Origin: Deltaproteobacteria bacterium UBA6601
GTDB taxonomy: Bacteria > Myxococcota_A > UBA796 > UBA9615
Reading direction: 5' to 3'
Assembly (NCBI GenBank): GCA_002433485.1
Contig: DJIF01000035.1
Location: 1-42,065, forward strand
Length of the DNA stretch: 42,065 nt
The notes below the pieces were generated by a model that worked only from the letters and a program-made list of their open reading frames with translations, was not told the origin of the DNA and did no database searches. Positions 25,421-34,001 of this stretch are shown here, piece by piece. Each line of letters opens with the position of its first letter. Within the stretch, counting starts at the first letter, position 1. The position numbers were made by a program, and so were the translations under genes.

Positions 25421-26850
25421 AAGAAGCCCGCAGGCTCAGCCCTGGCCGCTCCCTGCTGTTTACTGTGATCATCACCGGGATCACGCTCTGGTCTCTCAAC
25501 AGCGCAATACAGTGGGCTGAACAAGCGGGCCTGGTCGACACCCACGCTCAAGATGATGGCGTCGCACTGGTTGAAGCCCCCCTATTCGAGCTGGAAGGTG
25601 ACCGGGTGCGGACCACCGACTATGCCGAGAACTCCCTCGGCAGTTCCAGCTTCCGAGCCGAAAAGGGCGATGCCCTACGCATCTTCGTGCTGGGCGGCTC
25701 CTTTGCCATGGGCTCACCGTACATCCAGCTGCCCAGTCTGGACTCGATGCCGGTGGCCAGCGCAAGCCTCGAGACTGGCATCCCAGGTTGGCTACAGGCG
25801 CGGCTCGGCGAGCAACAACCAGAGCGCACCATCGAGGTGATCAACGCGGCCGCCGGCGGGCAGAATTCCAGTCGAGTCAAAGACATCGCCAACCAAGTCC
25901 TGGGCTACCAGCCAGATGCCCTTATCGTCTGCACCGGCAACAACGAAGGCAGTCTGGACCCAAGTCGCATCCGCGAGCAACTCCACCGCCTGGGCGGCTA
26001 CCGTCTGCTGAACAAGATCCTGGCAGGCAAGCCCTCTCCACAGCGCCCCTGGTTTACTCCTCAAGACCCTGACACCGCTGCGGTCCGCGATCAGTTTCGC
26101 GCCAACCTCGAAGACATTGCCGAGGCGAGCACGGCCGCGGGGGTTCCGCTACTGCTGTGCACCCTGCCAATTAACCTCTCGTACATTGGCCTGGAGCCCG
26201 GACATGTCCTCACCGGTCGGCAATGGCCCCATCTGAGTGGCTCTTGCTATCGCGGTATCGAGTTCTTTGACCGCGGTTCTTACGAGCAAGCCCTCCCCTT
26301 GCTACAGGAATGTGCTCAACAAGCTGAGAGCAGCCAACCACCGCCTCTGCCGGCGCTGCTTGCCATGGTCGAGCTTGAGCTGAACCAGGCCAACGAAGAC
26401 ACCTTCCTTACCCTTGAAGGGATTCGTGGGCCTTGTGTCACTAATGGAATCCGCAGCTACTACGCCCAAGACTACCGCGACGCAATCAACAACCTGGAAG
26501 CCTGCGACGAAGTGGATGAGGCGCTCCTCTGGCTTGGCTTAAGCCACCTCAAGCTAGGCGAGCCCCAGCGTGCGCGCACGCTGCTGCGCCAACACGTCGA
26601 GCTGGTTCCCCGCAATCGGATTCGTCCTTCGTTTAATCAGATCATCCGCCAGGTTGCCGCCGACCACGATCTGGTGCACCTGGTCGATCTGGAGCAGGCA
26701 GCCCAACGCAGGAGCCCTGCTGGCGTCCCCGGACGGAATCTCTTTCTGGACTATTGCCACATGCACTGGAAGGGCTACGCAGCCATGGCCGAAGAAGTAC
26801 TCAAAGTCCTCACCAACAAGGGGCTCAGCAAGGCACAGACAGCACCTTAG
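25417..26850 (+). CDS. Membrane-anchored SGNH/GDSL-like hydrolase with a TPR-like insertion
   Basis: The 477-residue protein begins with an uncleaved-looking membrane helix (about 12-30), so the rest is probably periplasmic. SGNH block I is FVLGGSFAMGS (Ser95), block III is VCTGNNEGS (Asn175/Asn176) and block V is DYCH (Asp445, His448), giving the Ser-Asp-His set of esterases and acyltransferases. Between blocks III and V, at about 270-400, lie helical repeats ('RGIEFFDRGSYEQALPLLQE' and 'ALLWLGLSHLKLGEPQRAR') that look like tetratricopeptides. Such proteins often add or remove acyl groups on envelope polysaccharides; the substrate is unknown. GTG 25417 overlaps the stop of the preceding gene. 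Its stop overlaps that of the opposite-strand gene by 4 nt. Confidence 0.75.
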   Translation: MKEARRLSPGRSLLFTVIITGITLWSLNSAIQWAEQAGLVDTHAQDDGVALVEAPLFELEGDRVRTTDYAENSLGSSSFRAEKGDALRIFVLGGSFAMGSPYIQLPSLDSMPVASASLETGIPGWLQARLGEQQPERTIEVINAAAGGQNSSRVKDIANQVLGYQPDALIVCTGNNEGSLDPSRIREQLHRLGGYRLLNKILAGKPSPQRPWFTPQDPDTAAVRDQFRANLEDIAEASTAAGVPLLLCTLPINLSYIGLEPGHVLTGRQWPHLSGSCYRGIEFFDRGSYEQALPLLQECAQQAESSQPPPLPALLAMVELELNQANEDTFLTLEGIRGPCVTNGIRSYYAQDYRDAINNLEACDEVDEALLWLGLSHLKLGEPQRARTLLRQHVELVPRNRIRPSFNQIIRQVAADHDLVHLVDLEQAAQRRSPAGVPGRNLFLDYCHMHWKGYAAMAEEVLKVLTNKGLSKAQTAP

Positions 26851-27233
26851 CGCAGTGGCAGCACGACCCAGATGTCATCATCGGTGTCGGAGCGCCCATC
26901 GGGTCCCTTGGAGAACATCTCGTAGGAGTCGCGGTTGCGACGAATCTGATACAACTCATCCCAGGGATCTCTGGCTGAGTCGCCACCCTCAGCTGCGACC
27001 AGTTCCTGACGAATAAAGTCGGAGAAGCGGCTGCCCTGATGCAAATCCAGGCCAACCTGATCCATCGCGATCCCCTGGATCACAGACTTGCGAATATTGT
27101 TCAGCTCCGACTTCGCAGCCACCTGTCGCGTCAGATCCATCGAGTCATCCATGAGCTCCTGGATCTCTTCCCCATGGGTGGCTACAAAGCCTGCTGAGAT
27201 GGCCAGGGGCACCAACCGCGCGAGCGCACTCAC
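26847..27233 (-). CDS. Pseudopilin-like (GspG C-terminus-like) membrane protein
   Basis: The 128-residue protein has a short N-terminal hydrophobic helix ('ALARLVPLAISAGFVA') and a C-terminal block 'DPWDELYQIRRNRDSYEMF' followed by SKGPDGRSDTDDDIWV. That block closely follows the calcium-binding C-terminus of type II secretion major pseudopilins (DPWG..Y......y.v.S.G.DG..GT.DDI). The usual prepilin peptidase site (GFTLxE) is not visible, so this is not an ordinary pseudopilin. GTG 27233 overlaps the stop of the upstream gene (GTGA), so the two products are probably made together and could interact. No other secretion genes are in the window. The family call rests on the C-terminal motif only. 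Confidence 0.6.
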   Translation of the reverse strand: MSALARLVPLAISAGFVATHGEEIQELMDDSMDLTRQVAAKSELNNIRKSVIQGIAMDQVGLDLHQGSRFSDFIRQELVAAEGGDSARDPWDELYQIRRNRDSYEMFSKGPDGRSDTDDDIWVVLPLR

Positions 27234-29293
27234 TGGCGGCCTCCTCTCTCAGACGCCAGGTCCTCAAGGGCCAGCCCCACATGAAAAGACCTGCTCATCA
27301 CTTCCTCAACCACCGCCCTCGGCACCCGCACCAGAGAGCTGGGCTCTACTGAAGTCACAGTTGCACTCCGCGGGCGCTGGAACAGCAGCCCCATCTCACC
27401 GAAAGTAGCCCCCGAGCCAAGCTCAGCCAACTGAGACACAGAGCCATCTTCAGCGGCCTGCTCGACCTTTACCCGCCCACTGCGGACCAGATACAGGGCA
27501 TCAGCCTCTTCTCCCTGAAGGATGACCGGGTGCCCCGCCTCAACCGCAAGGTCTTCGGCCCCACTGGCCAGATCCAGCCGCGCAGAAGGGCCCAGGGAGG
27601 CAAGCACCGGAACCTCGGCGAGGAATTGCAGCCGCTCAAGCAGGCGACGCACACCAACGGAGTCTTCACCCTGCTCAGCCGCAAAGCGGTGGAGCGCTGC
27701 CGTATCCAAGGCAAGCAGAGTGCTGTCTTCCGTGGCACGAACATCCCAGCTGGACGCTGCGTCCTGCTCAAGCCCCGGACCGAAGCTTTCGCCAGGACCC
27801 AGGGAGGCAATAAAGCGGTCCTCACCTTCAGGAAGTGGCTGGAGAAGCTCAACCCGGCCCGACAGGACCCAGAAGTAGACGGCTTCCGAACTACCCACCC
27901 GCAGAATCCACGACCCCGACCCAAACTGGCGATGCTCAACACCCCCGAGGACTTCATCGAGCGCGGCTCCGGAGAGATTCTCGCCGGTGGTCAACTTACG
28001 GATGGAATTCACCAACGAAGCTCGCTGGTCATCACTCAGAGCGGTTGCCTGACGAGCCGCTAGCGGAGCGTCCACACCGCGCCGCTGAAAGACCTGAGTA
28101 ATCAAGTCCACCGACATGCTGGCAAAAACCCAGACGATGGCGATCACCAGGGTCAAGCTGTATGCAAGCAGCACTCCGGAGACCACCGCTGAAACTGCAC
28201 TGTCCGAAGCCAGGACAACAGACTGAAGCACAGTCAGATGATCAAAGATCAACAGTGCGACCACCTTGACCGCACCGAAAAACCACAAAAACCAGAGACT
28301 GGCGACCACCGAATAGCGCAACCCGGCCGCCTGAGAGGTTGCGGTCGCCGAGAACAAGCCCCGCACCAACTCTCGCGTAATGAAGGTTCGAACACGAAAA
28401 CGCTGGCGAGCGACCCCGGAGAATTGCTCCACCAACCTCGCACCGTCCGTCGCAAAGAAGGGACAAAGGTTGATAAAACCAAGCAACACAGCCACTGCGG
28501 CTACATTGGCTGCCCAGGGCGCGGTCGCAGTGAGGCCCGAGAGCACCAACAGGCCAGCCAGTGCTGGGCTCAACAGAATGCCCAGCGCGGAGAAACGCAA
28601 CTGAACATCCTGATCAAGGTGATAGACCTCGCGGTCGTCCACGTCGAAATAGACCAGCCCGATGTTCTGGCGCAGGCCAACCTGCCGCAGACCCGTCCCC
28701 TCGGTAGCCAGGATCATGGCTCGCAGCAGACCACGTGCCGACAGCATCGCCGCACTGCTACCGTAAAACAGCACAAAGCCGCTAACCCAATCCTTTTTGA
28801 GGCGGAACAGGTTCTCCGGCCACTGAAACAGACCTGAAGCCAAAGCATAAAGGCCATAAAGAGCGAGCAACAGCAGGGCAGCAATGGTCCCCCTGCTCAT
28901 CAGCAGGCGGCTCATCTGCTCGCCCATAAGCGCCGAACCAAACAAGCCCCGGACGCCGCGCCAGCGGGTTTCTCGGTCCAAAGTACGCAGCCGGTGATGG
29001 GGGAACAGCGCCTGACGAACTTCATCGCCATTGGCAAGAAAACCGCGATCCCAGAGCTGGAACAACAACAGCGAAAGATCACGGTAGGTAAAGCGGCCCG
29101 GGCCTCCGGGCAGCAGAGCCTCAATATCCTCGAGACTGTGCTCGCCGTCCATCGCCCGCAGAGCAGCCTCTGAAGAGGCATCGACCATCAACTGACTGCG
29201 ATACCGCAGATGCTGAAGCAACAGATTGGCTCCGGCACCCGAGTTCCTGAACGCGACCTGTTCGGATAGACGTGGACAGACCGTTTCGACCAT
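27230..29293 (-). CDS. Membrane protein with degenerate M50-peptidase core and two cyclic-nucleotide-binding-type domains
   Basis: The 687-residue protein has three parts. Residues 1-110 are soluble and helical, PqqD-like. Residues 130-410 are polytopic and resemble M50 metalloproteases: 'GLRQVGLRQNIGLVYFDVDD', 'LGILLSPALAGLLVL' and NLCPFFATDG (275-284, corresponding to NPxxxxDG). However, where M50 enzymes have HExxH the sequence reads SARGLLRAM (185-193), so the zinc site is lost. Residues 430-680 contain two beta-roll domains of the cNMP-binding type ('FIASLGPGESFG' and 'QLAELGSGATFGEMGLLF' with 'RPRSATVTSV', the phosphate-binding cassette). Only the second cassette has a well-preserved GE...R-SAT pattern. 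The protein is probably a membrane sensor rather than a protease. Its TGA overlaps the start of the pseudopilin-like gene. Confidence 0.75.
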   Translation of the reverse strand: MVETVCPRLSEQVAFRNSGAGANLLLQHLRYRSQLMVDASSEAALRAMDGEHSLEDIEALLPGGPGRFTYRDLSLLLFQLWDRGFLANGDEVRQALFPHHRLRTLDRETRWRGVRGLFGSALMGEQMSRLLMSRGTIAALLLLALYGLYALASGLFQWPENLFRLKKDWVSGFVLFYGSSAAMLSARGLLRAMILATEGTGLRQVGLRQNIGLVYFDVDDREVYHLDQDVQLRFSALGILLSPALAGLLVLSGLTATAPWAANVAAVAVLLGFINLCPFFATDGARLVEQFSGVARQRFRVRTFITRELVRGLFSATATSQAAGLRYSVVASLWFLWFFGAVKVVALLIFDHLTVLQSVVLASDSAVSAVVSGVLLAYSLTLVIAIVWVFASMSVDLITQVFQRRGVDAPLAARQATALSDDQRASLVNSIRKLTTGENLSGAALDEVLGGVEHRQFGSGSWILRVGSSEAVYFWVLSGRVELLQPLPEGEDRFIASLGPGESFGPGLEQDAASSWDVRATEDSTLLALDTAALHRFAAEQGEDSVGVRRLLERLQFLAEVPVLASLGPSARLDLASGAEDLAVEAGHPVILQGEEADALYLVRSGRVKVEQAAEDGSVSQLAELGSGATFGEMGLLFQRPRSATVTSVEPSSLVRVPRAVVEEVMSRSFHVGLALEDLASERGGRQ

Positions 29294-29470
29294 CTAAGAA
29301 GTACCCCTCAACACCCGTCGCGAGGCCTCAATCAGCGTCCGCGCACACCCCTGGACGATGGCATGAAGCACGGGTTCCGGCAAGCTCCGGCCACGCTCGT
29401 CAGCTTACGCCTTGACCAACGAGTCTGAAGTCCGCAAGGTGCCACCTCATTCAAGCCACCGCGGAGAATC

Positions 29471-31060
29471 ATGGACCCCAGCGCCGAGGCAGCCCGAAGA
29501 CGGACCTTCGCCATTATCTCGCACCCAGACGCTGGCAAGACCACCCTGACCGAAAAGCTCCTCCTGTACTCAGGAGCCATTCATCTCGCTGGCTCCGTTC
29601 GCGCCAGGAAGGCCAGCCGCCACGCGGTCTCCGACTGGATGAAGATGGAACAGGAACGAGGCATCTCCATCACCTCGTCAGTGCTGCAGTTCGACTACCT
29701 GGGCAGTGCCCTGAACCTGGTCGACACCCCGGGCCATGCTGACTTCTCTGAGGACACCTACCGCACCCTCGCTGCGGTCGACTCAGCGGTCATGCTCATG
29801 GACCACACCAAAGGAGTCGAAAGTCGAACCCGCAAGCTGTTCGAGGTGTGCCGCATGCGCCAGCTGCCGGTAATCACCTTTATGAACAAACTGGACCGGC
29901 CCGGCCTGGACCCCCTGGACCTCATCGATGAAGTCTCAAGCACCCTCAACCTGCGAGTCACCCCGCTGAACTGGCCCATCGGCATGGGCTCTGAATTTCG
30001 CGGTGTCGTGGATCTGCTCGACAAAACAGTGCTCCTCTATGACAGTCGCGGCAACCACGGCCAGGAGGTAGCTGAAGAACAGCGCATCCCACTCGACGAA
30101 GTGGGAGATCGACTCGAGCCAGAACTCCTCGACCAGGTCCACGAAGAACTCGAGCTACTGGAAGGTGCCGGCGACCCATGGTCCATCGACGACTTTCTCG
30201 CCGGCCGCTTGAGCCCGATTTTTTGGGGTTCCGCCATGTCCAACTTCGGGGTCCGGCCACTGCTCGACTTTGTGGCCCGAAATGCGGCGGCCCCAAGCCC
30301 CCGCAAGGCCCACACCGATACCGCCGAAAGCACCATGGTGAGCCCAGACAATGCGGATTTCAGTGGGTTTGTGTTCAAAATTCAAGCGAACATGAACCCA
30401 CGCCACCGCGACCGAGTTGCCTTCTTGCGGGTAGTGAGCGGCCGTTTCCGGCGCGGCATGGACGCGCGCATCGGGCGCTCGGGAGCAAACCTCCGACTGA
30501 CTGAGCCGCACACTTTTATGGCCGATGAGCGGGCCATCGTCTCGGAGGCGTGGGCCGGCGACATCGTCGGCATGTATGACCCGGGCAAGCTACGCATCGG
30601 CGACACCCTGTCCAGCGGAGAGGTGCTGCGCTTCGATGGGATCCCGCGCTTCGCGCCAGAGCACTTTGCCAGAGCGGTACTGGAAGACCCCATGAAGAGG
30701 AAGCAGCTCGACGCTGGTCTCGATCAGCTCAGCCACGAAGGCGTGATCCAGTTATTCTTCCGCCCCGGCCATGGTCGCCAGGACCCATGGCTGGGGGCGG
30801 TAGGCCTGCTCCAGTTCGAAGTCCTGAAAGAACGTTTAAAGGCTGAATACAAGGTCCCGGCCAGGCTTGAGCCAGCGCCTTATAAGCTGGCCCGCTGGGT
30901 GCGAGGCTCCGATGACGCACTGGCAGCTCTAGCTCTGAACAACAACCTATGCGTCGATCGCAACAACCACCCGGTGGTCCTCGCTGAGAGTAGCTGGGCG
31001 GTAGACTATGCTAGCCGGTCCATTGCTGGGCTTGAGCTGTTCGACGTTGAACCCCTCTAG
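29471..31060 (+). CDS. prfC: Peptide chain release factor 3
   Basis: RF3 is a translational GTPase that recycles RF1/RF2 after peptide release. The 529-residue product has all G motifs: ISHPDAGKTTLTEK (G1, 16-29), RGISITS (G2), DTPGHADFSEDTYRTL (G3) and FMNKLDRPG (G4). The RF3-specific G2 region 'DWMKMEQERGISITSSV' and the C-terminal 'GAVGLLQFEVLKERLKAEY' separate it from EF-G. The length is normal (about 525-530). ATG 29471 has GGAG a few bases upstream. It is divergent from the cNMP-domain membrane protein with 177 nt between them, where I see no clear promoter. Confidence 0.96.
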   Translation: MDPSAEAARRRTFAIISHPDAGKTTLTEKLLLYSGAIHLAGSVRARKASRHAVSDWMKMEQERGISITSSVLQFDYLGSALNLVDTPGHADFSEDTYRTLAAVDSAVMLMDHTKGVESRTRKLFEVCRMRQLPVITFMNKLDRPGLDPLDLIDEVSSTLNLRVTPLNWPIGMGSEFRGVVDLLDKTVLLYDSRGNHGQEVAEEQRIPLDEVGDRLEPELLDQVHEELELLEGAGDPWSIDDFLAGRLSPIFWGSAMSNFGVRPLLDFVARNAAAPSPRKAHTDTAESTMVSPDNADFSGFVFKIQANMNPRHRDRVAFLRVVSGRFRRGMDARIGRSGANLRLTEPHTFMADERAIVSEAWAGDIVGMYDPGKLRIGDTLSSGEVLRFDGIPRFAPEHFARAVLEDPMKRKQLDAGLDQLSHEGVIQLFFRPGHGRQDPWLGAVGLLQFEVLKERLKAEYKVPARLEPAPYKLARWVRGSDDALAALALNNNLCVDRNNHPVVLAESSWAVDYASRSIAGLELFDVEPL

Positions 31061-31072
31061 TCCAGCGTTGCG

Positions 31073-31111
31073 CAGCGGGCGCGCTTCGTCGTAGCCTTAT
31101 GCCGCCCGCTG
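31073..31111 (+). terminator. Hairpin between prfC and motA
   Basis: CAGCGGGCG (31073-31081) and CGCCCGCTG (31103-31111) form a perfect 9-bp GC-rich stem with a 21-nt loop, starting 13 nt after the prfC stop and ending 37 nt before motA. With no T-tract it could be a partial terminator, an attenuator or an mRNA-processing site separating the release-factor gene from the stator genes. Confidence 0.4.
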
Positions 31112-31148
31112 GCGAGGCCGCGGGTCACCAGGAACTGGAAGAGGAACC

Positions 31149-32054
31149 ATGTCCCGGACCACCATCGCTGGACTTCTGCTGGGTATTGCGCTGTTTACCG
31201 GCGCTATCCTGATCGCCACTGACAACTACCTGATGTTCATCAGCGCATCGAGCCTGCTGCTGGTCGTCGGCGGCACGCTGGCGAATGCCTTCATCAGCTA
31301 CCAGGGCCGCTATGTGATTGCGGCGCTCAAGGAGGTGTATCAAATCTATGGGCATGCGGTCCTCAACGAGGGAATGACCTACGAACAAAGCCGCAAGGTG
31401 ATCCAGTGGGCCCGCATTGTTCAAACCAAGGGTGCGTTGGCCCTCGAACGGCAGATCCAGGAACACGACCCTGAAGACCATTTCATGCACTACGGCATTC
31501 ACCTTGTAGTTGACGGTTTCAAGCCGCGGGTGGTCCGAGAGCTACTGACCAACAGCTACCACTCCGCTTACAACCGCGCCATGCGTCAGGTGGACGTCCT
31601 GCGTAACATGGCAGGCAGCGCTCCGGCCTTCGGCATGATCGGCACTCTAATTGGACTGGTGATCATGCTCGATGGCCTGGGCGACTCTGAAGGCGCTGAG
31701 GCCGCCGCGAATCTCGGCAAGGGCCTGTCACTGGCGCTGCTGACAACTCTGTACGGGGTCGTCATGGCCCGCTTCGTGTTCCAGCCCGCTGCCGACAAGA
31801 CCCAGCAACGTCAGGAACTCCTCAAATTCCGCAACTTTCTGATGATGGAAGGCTTTGTAATGCTCGCCGAGGGCCGAACCGTCGGCTACGTAAAGGAACG
31901 CATTAACAGCTTCCTGGATCCCAGCGTAGTGGCCGAAATGGATGGCGGCGCCGGCGGCAGTGGGGCGAGCAAGGGTGGCAAGGGTGGCGGAGCAGGCGCT
32001 CGCCAGGGCGGCAATGGCGGTGGAGCCCAGAAAGCTCCGGGAGAGCAGGGATGA
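31149..32054 (+). CDS. motA: MotA/PomA-type stator protein
   Basis: The 301-residue protein is the proton- or sodium-channel subunit that, with MotB, drives rotation. It has four membrane helices: two at the N-terminus ('IAGLLLGIALFTGAILIA', 'SLLLVVGGTLANAFI') and two after the cytoplasmic loop ('GSAPAFGMIGTLIGLVIML', 'LALLTTLYGVVMARFVFQP'), with the conserved prolines of the MotA family (SAPAFG and FQPAADK). The tail after about residue 265 is an unusual Gly/Lys/Ala-rich, probably disordered extension. A GAGG site precedes ATG 31149. Its TGA overlaps the motB ATG (ATGA). No other flagellar gene is in the window, so a non-flagellar motor (for example gliding) is possible. Confidence 0.88.
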   Translation: MSRTTIAGLLLGIALFTGAILIATDNYLMFISASSLLLVVGGTLANAFISYQGRYVIAALKEVYQIYGHAVLNEGMTYEQSRKVIQWARIVQTKGALALERQIQEHDPEDHFMHYGIHLVVDGFKPRVVRELLTNSYHSAYNRAMRQVDVLRNMAGSAPAFGMIGTLIGLVIMLDGLGDSEGAEAAANLGKGLSLALLTTLYGVVMARFVFQPAADKTQQRQELLKFRNFLMMEGFVMLAEGRTVGYVKERINSFLDPSVVAEMDGGAGGSGASKGGKGGGAGARQGGNGGGAQKAPGEQG

Positions 32055-32830
32055 ACCCAGGCAACCCGGGCCTGCGACCGGAACAGGGCGGTTCTGGGGA
32101 AGACAACTCCTGGCTGGAAACCTACGCCGACACCATCACCCTGCTGATGGCTTTCTTCGTGATGATGTTCTCCATGTCGACCCTCGACGCAGGCAAGTTC
32201 AAGGTGCTCAAGGAAGCCATCTCATCGGAAATCAGCCGCCGCCCGCCAGCAGGTAAGGGCCCCAACAAGCAAGCCTCTTTTCTGCCCGAAATCAACGTAC
32301 TCAAGTCGTCTAAGAAGCCCAGTCAGGCGCCCGACAGTGAGCGCTCAAGTGCGAGCAAGAGCAGCGCTGAAGTGCTGCAATCTCAGCCGGTCATCACCGA
32401 GCTCGCTGAGAGCGGCCAGCTCAAAGTCGAATACGACAAGGACGGCATCCGGCTGGAGTTCGCCTCCAAAGCGATGTTCCCCTCGGGCGACGCAAGCCTG
32501 ATGGAATCCATGGGTGAAGTTCTCGATGAAGTGGGCAAGGTCCTCGTCGAGGGTGGCTACACCGCCATTGACATCGAAGGGCACACCGATGATGTGCCGA
32601 TCCAGACAGCCCGATTCCCCTCCAACTGGGAGCTATCTGCGTCGCGGGCCACGGCGGTGGCGAGAGCGCTCCTTGACCTACACCCCATCGACCCCGAGAG
32701 CCTGCGACCCTCAGGCTTTGCAGACACCCGACCCGCTATTGATCCGGCCAGCGAAGAGGCCGAGTCAATGGACATCAATGAAGTGCGTGCCCAGAACCGG
32801 CGGGTCCTGATCCACGCCCGTTTCGAGTAA
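32051..32830 (+). CDS. motB: MotB/PomB-type stator protein with OmpA domain
   Basis: The 259-residue partner of MotA has a single membrane helix ('TYADTITLLMAFFVMMFSMS') containing Asp27, the ion-carrying residue of the stator. It also has a periplasmic linker rich in Ser/Lys and a C-terminal OmpA-like peptidoglycan-binding domain (about 125-255). There 'IDIEGHTDDVPIQTARFPSN' and 'WELSASRATAVARALL' contain the glycan-binding TD..R pattern. It anchors the stator to the cell wall. The start overlaps the motA stop by 4 nt; the epimerase gene follows after 4 nt, extending the operon. Confidence 0.92.
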   Translation: MNPGNPGLRPEQGGSGEDNSWLETYADTITLLMAFFVMMFSMSTLDAGKFKVLKEAISSEISRRPPAGKGPNKQASFLPEINVLKSSKKPSQAPDSERSSASKSSAEVLQSQPVITELAESGQLKVEYDKDGIRLEFASKAMFPSGDASLMESMGEVLDEVGKVLVEGGYTAIDIEGHTDDVPIQTARFPSNWELSASRATAVARALLDLHPIDPESLRPSGFADTRPAIDPASEEAESMDINEVRAQNRRVLIHARFE

Positions 32831-32834
32831 GTCC

Positions 32835-34001
32835 ATGCCGGCCAGGCTGCGTTCCGCTCAGATCTACGCGCTGAACATTCCCTTTCAGCTTGCTATCACC
32901 CACGCCAGCCACACCCGCTCAGCCTCGGACTCCGTAATCCTGCGCCTGGAGTTCGATGACGGTAGTGTCGGCTACGGCGAGGCGGTTCCCCGCCCCTACG
33001 TCACTGGCGAGACAGTCTCCTCAGTTCTCGATCAGCTGGAACAGCACATCAGTGCCGAGCTGATCGACCGCGAAATGCCCTCGCTGTGCGAGGCCGGGCC
33101 CGACCAACTGCACGCGATAAACCCGCTACTGCCTAAGAACCAGCGACATCAGGGGATCATCGCCTCCCACGCGGCCCGGGCAGCACTAGAGGTTGCCCTG
33201 CTCGACGCCATGACCCGATCTGCAGGGCTCAGTATTTCAGCAGTGCTGCCCCCGCAGAAAGAAAGTGTCACCTACAGCGGCCTGCTACCCCAGGTGAGCA
33301 ATGAATACGCGGTCCAGCTGGTCCGCATGCAAAAGGCCTACGGGATCTCACGCATCAAGATCAAAGTGGGCGATGCCGGTGACGTCAAACGACTCCGCCT
33401 TGTCCGCCAGGAGCTTGGTCCAGACTTCGAGCTCTACGTCGACGCCAACTGTGCATGGACTCCCGACGAGGCCATCGAGCGCATTGCCGCCCTCGCAGAA
33501 CACAACATTGGCCTAGTCGAGCAGCCCATTCCTCGCGGCGACGTCGCTGAGCTACACCGCATCCGCCAGAGCAGCGCAGTGCCCATCATGGTGGATGAAT
33601 CGCTGGTAACCGTAGCCGATGCTCAGCGTTTAATTGACTCCAAGGCCTGCGACATCTTCAACATTCGCATCTCTAAGTGCGGCGGCCTCAGCAACTGCCT
33701 GAAGCTGGCCGAGATGGCTGAACAAGCGGGCCTCGACTATCAACTGGGGGCCCATGTCGGTGAGACCTCAATCCTCTCAGCTGCAGGTCGACAACTGGGT
33801 CTGGCCCTGCCCAAGGCCCGCTATGTGGAGGGTTCATCGGGCAACTTTCTGCTTAGCGAGGACCTGTGCGCGCAGCCGATCAAGTTTGAGCAGGGCGGAC
33901 GGGGACCGATGCTTATCGGCATGGGTCTAGGAGTCGAGGTAGAGCGCGAGCGACTGCAACGACTCTCTATCCAAAACCGCATGGTGGGGGCTACTCCATG
34001 A
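32835..34001 (+). CDS. Dipeptide epimerase-like enolase-superfamily enzyme
   Basis: The 388-residue protein belongs to the muconate-lactonizing/dipeptide-epimerase subgroup of the enolase superfamily. The acid-base lysine motif is IKIKVG (Lys175, Lys177), the metal ligands are Asp203 (YVDAN), Glu229 (VEQP) and Asp254 (VDES), and the second-face lysine is Lys281 (RISKCGG). The DxD substrate motif near the C-terminus typical of Ala-Glu epimerases is not obvious, so the substrate is uncertain: L-Ala-D/L-Glu in murein recycling, another dipeptide, or an N-succinyl amino acid. It starts 4 nt after motB and its stop overlaps the GH3 start, so it sits in the middle of a four-gene operon. Confidence 0.85.
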   Translation: MPARLRSAQIYALNIPFQLAITHASHTRSASDSVILRLEFDDGSVGYGEAVPRPYVTGETVSSVLDQLEQHISAELIDREMPSLCEAGPDQLHAINPLLPKNQRHQGIIASHAARAALEVALLDAMTRSAGLSISAVLPPQKESVTYSGLLPQVSNEYAVQLVRMQKAYGISRIKIKVGDAGDVKRLRLVRQELGPDFELYVDANCAWTPDEAIERIAALAEHNIGLVEQPIPRGDVAELHRIRQSSAVPIMVDESLVTVADAQRLIDSKACDIFNIRISKCGGLSNCLKLAEMAEQAGLDYQLGAHVGETSILSAAGRQLGLALPKARYVEGSSGNFLLSEDLCAQPIKFEQGGRGPMLIGMGLGVEVERERLQRLSIQNRMVGATP

